Source: JBDTMC01 sp039934475
GTDB taxonomy: Bacteria > Acidobacteriota > Terriglobia > Bryobacterales > Bryobacteraceae
Assembly (NCBI GenBank): GCA_039934475.1
Contig: JBDTMC010000033.1
Coordinates: 1 to 29,401 of the forward strand
DNA: 29,401 bases
Direction of reading: 5' to 3'
Part shown: positions 6,168 through 13,698 of the stretch, one piece after another
Layout: the number at the start of each line of letters is the position of its first letter
Position numbering within the stretch: position 1 is the first letter of the stretch
Notes under the pieces: model-generated
The model's database searches: none
The model's input: the letters and a program-made list of their open reading frames with translations, nothing else
Told to the model about the DNA's origin: nothing
Program-made: the position numbers and the translations under genes

Positions 6168-8480
6168 TTGCGGTCCGTTCCCTTGCTGGTCGCCGCTATT
6201 CTTTTGTTGTCCGGCTGGAACGCTACGCCAGTTGCTTCCGTGCAAAGTGTTCCGTTCCGGCTGGACGATCAGCTTTCTTCGGCCACTGTGAAGGCTTCGA
6301 GCGCCGCCTCAGCGGGGACCTCCGCTGCGCCAGTAGTCTGGCAGGACTTCCTTACCGGAAAAGATCTAACGTGGACTCTGTTGCGCGGCCGCATGGGTTA
6401 TCGCAACGGCGACATGATGATCAAGGCCGACGGATCGACGCCGGTGATTCTTGCGCCGAAAGAGCCGGCCATCGACTGGAGCCTGTACGAGGGGGTGGAA
6501 GTACGGATGTCCGTGGGCGCCGGTAGCGAAGCCAAGATCCGAATTGGCGACTACGAGGTGAAGCAAAAGCTGGGCGCGCCAGGGCAGTATCAGGTATACC
6601 GGTTCGATGTGAACCTGGATGCGCCGAAGGGTTCGCGGCCGCTGGCGATTATGCCCACGGATAGCCTGACCGATATCGTCGCCATCCGGTCGATCAAGCT
6701 GCTGCCTCGCGCCGAGAGCTTTCCACTGCCCGCGGGACGGAAGGTTGTGGCGAAGCAGGACGAATACCGCAGCACTCTCTACGCGCACGCTCCGGCAACG
6801 CTTTCGTTCCCCGTCACGCCGCCGAGGAACGGCCGTTTGCGTTTTGGGATGAGCGTGGCAGCGAAGGGAGCGCCGGTTACATTTCGCGTTCAAGTGCAGG
6901 GCGCGAAGGGTGATCTGTTTAGCCGTACGCTGAGTAACAACGATGACTGGGTGAACGGCGATGTGGATCTGACGCCGTATGGGGAGCGGCGGATTTCCCT
7001 AAGCCTGGTGACGGAGAGCGAGCGCGCCGGTGCGGTGGGGTTGTGGGCGAATCCATTGATTACCACAGGCGCGGCGGCGCGGCGACCGAACGTTCTGATC
7101 TACATGATCGACACGCTGCGCGCCGATCATTCCAGCCTCTATGGATACTCACGAGAGACGACGCCGTATCTGAAACAGTTGGGCCGCACTGGTGTGGTGT
7201 TCGACGATTGTCAGGCGCAGGCTACGTGGACGAAGGCTTCCACGGCTTCGTTGATGACATCGTTGTATTCGTTCACGCATGGCATTGTGAATGACTTCGA
7301 CACAATTCCGAGCGGCGCGGCTACTCTGGCGGAGCAGTTGCGGGCAGCCGGTTATTCGACCACAAGCATTGTGGCCAATCCTTACGCGGGGCGCGCTACG
7401 GGGCTGCAGCGTGGCTTCGATTATCTGCTGGAGTTTCCGATTGTGCTGCGGAAGAGGACGGAGGCCGCGGATCGCGCTACGGATTCCGCAGCAGTGAATA
7501 AACTCGCGTTCGAGTGGCTGGACGCGCATCGGGACGAGCCGTTCTTTCTTTATGCGCATTCGACGGATCCCCATGCGCCGTACCGGCCTCCACCGCCGTA
7601 TGATTCGACTTTTGCCAATCCCGCGGAGACCGCCGAGTTTGATCGCAACTACGCGAAGCTGCGCACAGAACGCGATTACGGCGGCGCAACGGTGGTGAGT
7701 CGTGAAGGCGCCACGCGAGCGGGCCTGGATCCCGATCGCTTCATCAAGCAGGCGGTGGATCGTTATGATGGCGAGATCCTGCATAACGATAAGAGCTTCG
7801 AACTCCTGATTGGCAAGCTGCGGCAGTTGGGTGTCCTGGACAATACGCTGGTGATTGTCCTGTCCGATCATGGCGAGGAGTTCTGGGATCACGGGTGGAC
7901 CGCACACGGGCACTCGTTGTATCAGGAACTGGCGCACACAGTGTTTCTGATGTGGAACCCCAAGATGTTTCCGGCGGCAAGGCGAATTAGTGAGCCGGTA
8001 CAATTGATCGACGTGATGCCCACCGTGCTCGACATTTTAGGTTTGAAGCAGCCGCCGATTGTGCAGGGACAAAGCTTGGCCGAACTGGCGCGGGGACGGG
8101 CGTTTCAGCGGCACGGTATCGTGATGAGCTCTCGATTTTCGCATCCGGCCGCGCAGCCGAACGGCCCGGTTAAGGAGAATCAAACGAACTCGTTTGCGCT
8201 GTTAGACGCGAAGTGGAAACTGATCTATCGCGACCGGGCGAAGGAAGTGGGCATCAATCGCGTGGAGCTGTACGACCGGGTGGCTGACCGTACGGAACGG
8301 CGCAATGTGTCGAGCCAGAACGCGGGTGAGGTGGAGCGGCGGATGACGGAAGTGGGGAAATGGATTGATGCGCAGAAGCAGCTCCGCCAGGTGCTAGGGC
8401 GCGGCGCCGGTTCGACATTGGATCAAAAGACAATTGAGCACTTGCGGAGCCTTGGGTATCTTGGTGGCACGCGTCAGTGA
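6168..8480 (+). CDS. secreted sulfatase-fold (alkaline phosphatase superfamily) enzyme with Thr in place of the formylglycine residue
   Basis: This is a 770-residue protein. TTG start at 6168 follows GAGGT by six bases. Residues 1-24 form a signal peptide. About 60-300 is a beta-rich extension of unknown role. The sulfatase domain starts near 306 with RPNVLIYMIDTLRADHSSLY (metal ligand Asp315). It continues with the nucleophile segment TWTKASTASLMTSLYSFTHG, DPHAPY (His469), SDHGEE (Asp567, His568) and HGHSLY (His580/582), and ends in SLGYLGG. Classical sulfatases carry Cys/Ser-x-Pro-x-Arg, matured to formylglycine. Here the aligned residue is Thr355 and the Arg is Thr359, as in sulfatase-fold phosphoester or phosphoglycerol transferases that use Thr. 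Substrate is unknown; a phosphoester is as likely as a sulfate ester. It overlaps the next gene by 4 bp (GTGA), so the pair is probably translationally coupled, and it follows the receptor gene. Confidence 0.85.
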   Translation: MRSVPLLVAAILLLSGWNATPVASVQSVPFRLDDQLSSATVKASSAASAGTSAAPVVWQDFLTGKDLTWTLLRGRMGYRNGDMMIKADGSTPVILAPKEPAIDWSLYEGVEVRMSVGAGSEAKIRIGDYEVKQKLGAPGQYQVYRFDVNLDAPKGSRPLAIMPTDSLTDIVAIRSIKLLPRAESFPLPAGRKVVAKQDEYRSTLYAHAPATLSFPVTPPRNGRLRFGMSVAAKGAPVTFRVQVQGAKGDLFSRTLSNNDDWVNGDVDLTPYGERRISLSLVTESERAGAVGLWANPLITTGAAARRPNVLIYMIDTLRADHSSLYGYSRETTPYLKQLGRTGVVFDDCQAQATWTKASTASLMTSLYSFTHGIVNDFDTIPSGAATLAEQLRAAGYSTTSIVANPYAGRATGLQRGFDYLLEFPIVLRKRTEAADRATDSAAVNKLAFEWLDAHRDEPFFLYAHSTDPHAPYRPPPPYDSTFANPAETAEFDRNYAKLRTERDYGGATVVSREGATRAGLDPDRFIKQAVDRYDGEILHNDKSFELLIGKLRQLGVLDNTLVIVLSDHGEEFWDHGWTAHGHSLYQELAHTVFLMWNPKMFPAARRISEPVQLIDVMPTVLDILGLKQPPIVQGQSLAELARGRAFQRHGIVMSSRFSHPAAQPNGPVKENQTNSFALLDAKWKLIYRDRAKEVGINRVELYDRVADRTERRNVSSQNAGEVERRMTEVGKWIDAQKQLRQVLGRGAGSTLDQKTIEHLRSLGYLGGTRQ

Positions 8481-10357
8481 GGGCGCGTTTACTCATTGCG
8501 CTGATCGTATTCGTTAGCTTGTTCGGTGCGGCATGCAGTCGATCGAACACCGGCAAGATGATTGTTCTGGGTGTGGACGGCATGGACCCCGCCTTTGTGG
8601 AGCGGCATTGGGATGTGCTGCCGAATCTGCGAGAGCTGCGCGATGAGGGGTCGTTCGCGCGGCTGCAGACAACATCTCCTCCGCAGAGTCCAGTGGCTTG
8701 GTCGACGTTTATCACCGGACTGACACCGGACGCGCATGGCATCTTCGATTTCGTTCATCGGGATGCGGCGACTCTGGCTCCGTTTTCGTCCATGAGCGAA
8801 ACGTTGGAGCCGCGATTTACTTTGCCTCTGGGTGAGTGGCGAATCCCTTTGAGTTCGGCGCGCATTGTGTCGCGGCGGCACGGGATCGCGTTCTGGAAAC
8901 TCCTTGATGACGCTGGCGTGCCCGTGACGATGATGCGGATGCCCACGAACTATCCTCCGGTGGAGGCGGGGCACGCAGTGGCTGGAATGGGAACGCCGGA
9001 CTTGCGCGGGACGCAGGGTACATTTTCGTTTTACACGGATGACCCGGAGGAGCTTTCGCGTGCGACCGCGGGCGGGCGGATAGAGAAGGTGGCGGTGGCG
9101 GGCGGGCGCGCGGTTCTTCGCGTGGAGGGGCCGCCGAATTCGTTCCGCAAAGACTCCGCGTATGCCGCGGTCGATGTTGTCGCGGATGTGGACCCCGCTC
9201 AGGATTGGGTCCGTTTTGCAGTTGGAGAGAGTGTAGTGGTTTTGCGGGCGGGCGAATGGTCAGAGTGGTTGACGGCCGATTTTCCGCTGCTGCCGTACGT
9301 TGTGTCAGCGCGGGGGATGTTCCGGATTTTTGTGCGGCAGCTTCATCCGCGGTTCGAGGTGTATGTGACGCCGGTGAATGTGGATCCGATAAAGCCCGTG
9401 CTTCCGCTATCTCACCCTGCTTCGTTCGCGAAGGATCTGGCGGAGGCGACGGGGCGATTCTACACGCTTGGCATTCCTGAAGACACGTCGGCTCTGCGGC
9501 AGGGAGTGTTCAGCTTGCCGCAGTTTCTGGCGCAGGCCGGACTGGTGCTGGCGGATGAGAAGAAGCTGCTGCGGCGGGCTCTGGCTGAGTACCGCGGCGG
9601 GTTGTTGTTCTTCTATCTCTCGAGCATCGATCAACACTCGCACATGCTGTGGGGAAGGCACGAAGCGGAGCTGCTGAGTGTGTACCGTGAGGTGGATGGG
9701 ATGGTGGGTGAGGTGAGGAGGTTGAGTCCTGGGGCCGAGTTGATCGTGATGTCGGACCATGGGTTCTCAACGTATGAACGGTCTGTCCATCTGAACCGCT
9801 GGCTGGTGAACCGGGGGTTTCTTTCGTTGAGCGCGGCTGGTGGGCAGGAGTTGAGTTTGAGCGACGCCAATTGGGGATCGACAGAAGCTTATGCGCTGGG
9901 GTTGAACGGGCTGTATGTGAACGTGGCGGGACGGGAAAAGAACGGATCAGTGAAGGGAGTTGAGCGGCGGCGTGCCGTGATTGAGACGCTGCGGGAACAA
10001 CTGCTGGCGTTTCGCGACCCGGAGACGGGCGCGCGCGTAGTGGAGACCGTTGCGGTGACCAATGCGGATGCGGCGACGGCGAGTGTGGCTCCCGACATCA
10101 TCGTTGGGTATGCGGTGGGATACCGCGGATCGTGGGAGACCGCGCTCGGTGGCGTACCTCGGTTGGAGGTGGAGGCGAACAATGACTTGTGGGTGGGGGA
10201 TCATTGCATCGACCCAGGGGCGGTACCGGGCGTGTTGTTTTCTACGCGCAGACTGGCTGCGACGGGGCCGCGCCTGCAGGATGTGACGGTGTCGATACTC
10301 CAGGGATTCCACGTTCAACCAGCCGCGGGGATGTCGGGACGGGCGTTGTTCCCATAG
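8477..10357 (+). CDS. putative lipoprotein, type I phosphodiesterase/nucleotide pyrophosphatase-like (alkaline phosphatase superfamily)
   Basis: This is a 626-residue protein starting at a GTG that overlaps the previous TGA as GTGA. Residues 1-19 are hydrophobic and end in LFGAAC, an imperfect lipobox with candidate lipidated Cys20. The catalytic fold is visible as IVLGVDGMDP (metal Asp34), PPQSPVAWSTFITGLTPDAH (candidate nucleophile Ser71, with His87), SSIDQHSHMLWG (Asp385, His389) and VMSDHGF (Asp427, His428), with a late GDH motif supplying a further metal ligand. This order fits Pfam-type phosphodiest proteins that hydrolyse phosphodiesters or pyrophosphates. A roughly 280-residue insert separates the nucleophile from the second metal cluster. 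It abuts the convergent hydrolase gene with no spacer. It is likely periplasmic or surface-anchored and co-expressed with the preceding sulfatase-fold enzyme. Confidence 0.8.
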   Translation: MRARLLIALIVFVSLFGAACSRSNTGKMIVLGVDGMDPAFVERHWDVLPNLRELRDEGSFARLQTTSPPQSPVAWSTFITGLTPDAHGIFDFVHRDAATLAPFSSMSETLEPRFTLPLGEWRIPLSSARIVSRRHGIAFWKLLDDAGVPVTMMRMPTNYPPVEAGHAVAGMGTPDLRGTQGTFSFYTDDPEELSRATAGGRIEKVAVAGGRAVLRVEGPPNSFRKDSAYAAVDVVADVDPAQDWVRFAVGESVVVLRAGEWSEWLTADFPLLPYVVSARGMFRIFVRQLHPRFEVYVTPVNVDPIKPVLPLSHPASFAKDLAEATGRFYTLGIPEDTSALRQGVFSLPQFLAQAGLVLADEKKLLRRALAEYRGGLLFFYLSSIDQHSHMLWGRHEAELLSVYREVDGMVGEVRRLSPGAELIVMSDHGFSTYERSVHLNRWLVNRGFLSLSAAGGQELSLSDANWGSTEAYALGLNGLYVNVAGREKNGSVKGVERRRAVIETLREQLLAFRDPETGARVVETVAVTNADAATASVAPDIIVGYAVGYRGSWETALGGVPRLEVEANNDLWVGDHCIDPGAVPGVLFSTRRLAATGPRLQDVTVSILQGFHVQPAAGMSGRALFP

Positions 10358-11512
10358 TTACTTGAGTTTGGTTTCGAAGAAGGCACGCCACTCGCGGTCG
10401 ATGTCGGGCCCGTTCGGTTTGTGGCCGTTGTCAGTAAGCGCAAAACGAAGCCGGTCAGGCACGCCGAGCAGACGATACACTTCGGCGGCACGATTGTAGT
10501 AGCCCCAGCTTTGGCGATCGTCGGAGTCTCCACCGTTGTCTTCGGAGTCACTCTTGCCGCCGATGATGAGTAGCGCGCGCGGGGCGATAAGGGCGAGGAT
10601 CTCATGATGATCGTGTTCGAAGCCGGGGCGGCTCGGATCGGAATCGAGAAGGCTGAGAACGGTGTGCTGCGGCGTGGGGATGTCGGGGAATGGGCGGAGC
10701 CAATCGAGATACCACGGCGCAAACCAGTTGGTGCCTCCGTTGACCGCGGTGTGGGGATCGAGCGCGATGGTCGCTTTGAACTCGTTGGCCAAGGCTGCGA
10801 CGTAGAGCGCGGCTTTTGCGCCGAGCGAGAAACCGATGAAGCCGATGCGAGTGGCGTCCACTTGCTTCAGGCTGCGGAGGTAGGCGGCTTCGCGCTGGGC
10901 GTCGTGCACCATCTTTGCCATGGGTAGCCAGTGGCCGAAGCGCTCATAGAGCTTCTCGGGCGCGCCGGAGCTGTACATTGTGTCGCCGCGGTAGTGCCTG
11001 ATAAACGACCAACTTGTGAGTACGACGTAGCCGTGTTCCGCGAGCCACTTGCCCCACCATTGTTCGGGTGCGGTGTAGTCGGGCGTTGAGGAGGACCAGG
11101 CGACGACAGCGGGGAAGGGGCCGGGGCCTTGATTCTTCGGCAACAGAAGGAGATGGTGCTGGAGGAAGTCCTTCTCAATGGGAAGATCGAGATCGATTCG
11201 GGTGTAAGTTCCTTCGTCGCGAGTGTCGCGGACGACGGCCTTGGTGATGTCGCCAAACCATTTTCGGTCGTTTTTGTTTGGGCCGAGTTTGCCCAAAATC
11301 TGGGTCCAGGTGTTGAGGATTTGCGGGCGGCGTTTGGTGCGCCATTCTTCGGCTGAGTTCAGGCCGGTGACGAGTGAGGGGAGTTCGGTGTTTTCGGCGT
11401 TAGGCTGCGGAGACGGACTGGAGGGGTTGGAGACACGATGCTGATTGAGGCGCGCGGTGTCAGCGGGCGATTGGGCGAAGAGAAGTGCCAGAACGGAGAA
11501 GGCAGCTAGCAT
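10358..11512 (-). CDS. secreted alpha/beta hydrolase (esterase/dienelactone-hydrolase-like)
   Basis: This is a 384-residue protein. A short signal peptide, MLAAFSVLALLFAQS, precedes a Pro/Ser-rich linker. The alpha/beta hydrolase core shows the strand FPAVVAW, the nucleophile elbow IGFIGFSLGAK (Ser229), the segment IAPRALLIIGGKSD leading to the acid residue, and NGHKPNGP with candidate catalytic His364. This layout resembles acetyl-xylan-esterase and dienelactone-hydrolase-like enzymes. The start was chosen at ATG 11512 because the signal peptide begins there; the frame extends upstream but overlaps the preceding gene. Only 4 bp separate it from the stop of the two-domain hydrolase upstream, and there is no strong ribosome site, so expression is probably coupled. 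The 3' end abuts the convergent phosphodiesterase gene. Confidence 0.8.
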   Translation of the reverse strand: MLAAFSVLALLFAQSPADTARLNQHRVSNPSSPSPQPNAENTELPSLVTGLNSAEEWRTKRRPQILNTWTQILGKLGPNKNDRKWFGDITKAVVRDTRDEGTYTRIDLDLPIEKDFLQHHLLLLPKNQGPGPFPAVVAWSSSTPDYTAPEQWWGKWLAEHGYVVLTSWSFIRHYRGDTMYSSGAPEKLYERFGHWLPMAKMVHDAQREAAYLRSLKQVDATRIGFIGFSLGAKAALYVAALANEFKATIALDPHTAVNGGTNWFAPWYLDWLRPFPDIPTPQHTVLSLLDSDPSRPGFEHDHHEILALIAPRALLIIGGKSDSEDNGGDSDDRQSWGYYNRAAEVYRLLGVPDRLRFALTDNGHKPNGPDIDREWRAFFETKLK

Positions 11513-11516
11513 CTTG

Positions 11517-13685
11517 TTAACCGAGTAACTCTCGGTAGTTGTCGATGGCGATGTGGAAGCGGAGCGAAGCCCCGGCTCCAACGGCCTGGAAGGCGCGGAA
11601 GGCGGGCTGGTACGCCTGCTCCACCGCGGCGCGAGGTAGGGAGACTCCGAAGGGCGATTGCGCATCCGTGATCGCGACGGGCCGGGGTGCGACGGCGGCG
11701 ACGAGGTCGGGGAGGTCATAGTCGATGAGTGCGCCGGGAACGATGTTCTCGAAGATGAGGCGGTGCATTCCGGTGGACACGACGGCGTCATAAGAGACGA
11801 GCATTTGTTCGAGAGATAGCGCGCGAAGGCGAGCATCGAAGACCGCGGCGTAGAGGAGGGGGACGGCCGCACCGCCGCGACCGATGCCACTGATCGCCGA
11901 GGCGTCAATGTCCGTGCGCGAAGCGAGCAGGTCGATGCCTCGGAGGATGTCGCGTGCCCGCATTTCGACGAGCGTACGGTTCATGATGATGGCAGTCATG
12001 GCGTCTTCGAAGTTGCCAAAGTAGCGATAAAACTCAGAGGCGTTCACCTCGCCGGGCGGCCTGGTTTCGCCCATGCCGCGAAGGTCGAGTGCAAGCACGG
12101 CCACGCCGGTGGAGGCGAGTTGCGGTCCCGTTTTCGCGGATGCGGATTTGCCTGCGTCGTCTACAAGGACCACTGCGGGACGGCGGGACGGGCCAGCGGC
12201 AGGCATGTATAGCAAGGCGGGAATCTGGATGCCGGGTTCGCTATCGTACACGAACTTCTCAATGGTGAAGCCCTGGCGTTGGATGGTTCCGTAGCGCGTG
12301 AACGGTGGCGGCTCCTTGGGGGACGGCTTGTGTCCGGAACGTTCGATGGCGGCGCGGCGGATGCGCTCCTGGTATGGCTTGAGGCTGGCGGGGCCAGTGA
12401 CAGTGGCGCGCTTCTTGCTGAGTTGCTGAGCAAAGGCGCGATTGATGGTGAAGACGGTTTCGCCGCCGAGCGATGTAAGCACCTGGCCGGTGGGCGTGCA
12501 GTCGAGTGTCTGGATTGCTTCGGGGGTGATCAGCGTTTCGGTGACCGGGGCGGGGCCTTGCGGCTTCAGCCAGCGCACAACCCATTGGTAGGCGGCCATG
12601 CGGCGCGGCTGCGTGTAGCCGTGACCGTCGTCGGCTTCAAAGAAGCTGAACTTATCGCTTTGACCAATGGCGGCGTAGACGTCGCGCACTTCGGCCACGG
12701 TTTCGCGCACGCCGTCGATGGGAAAGAAATCGCGAATGGCGGAGAGGACAATGTAGGGCTTAGGCGCGGCGGCGTAAATGAAGTCGGGATAGTCGAGGCC
12801 GCTGGAGAGCCAGTTCGGAAATACCTGCTCCGCGTCCTGCGGTCCGATGGTCTTCAACATCCAATGCCAGGAGGTGATGAAGCAGGAAGGCGCGGCGACT
12901 TTGATGCGATCGTCGAGGGCCGTGAGGTAGGTGGTGTGGGTGCCTCCTCCGGAGTTGCCGGTACAGAGGACGCGCTCGGGATCGGCTTCCTTGCGTGAGA
13001 GCAAATAGTCGAGCGCGCGAATGCCATCCCAGATGGTGTAACGCGCGATGTGCTGGCCCGTTAGCAGACACTGAATGCCGAGAATAGTGTGCTCCGTAGT
13101 GGAGCCGTGAAGCTTGGACCCTCCGAGGTCGGGATCGTAGATTTGAACGCGCTCCCCCTGGCCGACTGGATCCCAGGTGAGACAGAGGCAGCCCATGCGA
13201 GTGAGCGTTACCAGCGTTTGCTGCCACGCTTCGTGGGCTTTCGCACCGGCCTCGTGACCGAGCGGATAGAGCACGCAGGGGAAGGGCGGCTGGAACGCGG
13301 TGGGGATGTAGAGGTTCGCCGTGACGTGAAAATTAGGAAGGCTTTCGAACGTGATTTTCTCAATGCGATAGCCTTCGCGTTCCACCGTGCCCACCAGTTT
13401 GGGATTCAGGGGAGTGCGCTCGGGGAGCCCACCCACGGATTGCAAGATGTGGTCGCGAACGTACTGACGGCGGCGCGCGAGGTCATCGAGTGTTCGCACG
13501 TGGATTGACTTTTTGCGCGCGGCTACCAGGGCGAGGGCTTCGCGCTTCATGTATTCGGGCAGCATCGTGCGCAGATCGTCGTAACGGTCGATTCCGTGGA
13601 GGAAGTCGAGGGCGTTCGCGCCGTTTTCTTGCGCGGGCAGAGTCGAAGTTGCGGCGAGCAGTAGGAGGCAATCGCGTCTGGTCAT
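11517..13685 (-). CDS. secreted two-domain alpha/beta hydrolase (acetyl-xylan-esterase-like), second domain lacking the nucleophile
   Basis: This is a 722-residue protein. The N-terminus MTRRDCLLLLAATSTLPAQE is a Tat- or Sec-type signal. Residues about 90-375 form one alpha/beta hydrolase domain: strand HVTANLYIP, VLYPLGHEAG, WDPVGQGER, nucleophile elbow CTGNSGGGTHTT (Ser245), acid near Asp319 and ADDGHGYTQ with His355. Residues about 465-722 repeat the fold (FVYDSEPGIQIPALLYMP, LDLRGMGETRPPG), but the expected Gly-x-Ser-x-Gly reads GIGRGGAA at 600-605, with Gly in place of Ser. The first domain is therefore a plausible carbohydrate esterase or deacetylase, and the second is probably structural or substrate-binding. 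It lies 13 bp after the toroid gene and 4 bp before the next hydrolase, in an apparent operon on the minus strand. Confidence 0.8.
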   Translation of the reverse strand: MTRRDCLLLLAATSTLPAQENGANALDFLHGIDRYDDLRTMLPEYMKREALALVAARKKSIHVRTLDDLARRRQYVRDHILQSVGGLPERTPLNPKLVGTVEREGYRIEKITFESLPNFHVTANLYIPTAFQPPFPCVLYPLGHEAGAKAHEAWQQTLVTLTRMGCLCLTWDPVGQGERVQIYDPDLGGSKLHGSTTEHTILGIQCLLTGQHIARYTIWDGIRALDYLLSRKEADPERVLCTGNSGGGTHTTYLTALDDRIKVAAPSCFITSWHWMLKTIGPQDAEQVFPNWLSSGLDYPDFIYAAAPKPYIVLSAIRDFFPIDGVRETVAEVRDVYAAIGQSDKFSFFEADDGHGYTQPRRMAAYQWVVRWLKPQGPAPVTETLITPEAIQTLDCTPTGQVLTSLGGETVFTINRAFAQQLSKKRATVTGPASLKPYQERIRRAAIERSGHKPSPKEPPPFTRYGTIQRQGFTIEKFVYDSEPGIQIPALLYMPAAGPSRRPAVVLVDDAGKSASAKTGPQLASTGVAVLALDLRGMGETRPPGEVNASEFYRYFGNFEDAMTAIIMNRTLVEMRARDILRGIDLLASRTDIDASAISGIGRGGAAVPLLYAAVFDARLRALSLEQMLVSYDAVVSTGMHRLIFENIVPGALIDYDLPDLVAAVAPRPVAITDAQSPFGVSLPRAAVEQAYQPAFRAFQAVGAGASLRFHIAIDNYRELLG

Positions 13686-13698
13686 GAGATCGGTGGTT

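Noticed and set aside
7149..8003. 284-residue open frame on the minus strand
   Set aside because: It lies wholly inside the sulfatase-fold gene, whose metal-ligand motifs are clear in the other strand. The composition (Arg/Gln/His-rich) is that of an antisense shadow in high-GC DNA.
12279..12998. 239-residue plus-strand open frame opposite the double hydrolase
   Set aside because: Antisense to a gene with a clear alpha/beta hydrolase motif set; no recognisable domain, no ribosome site.
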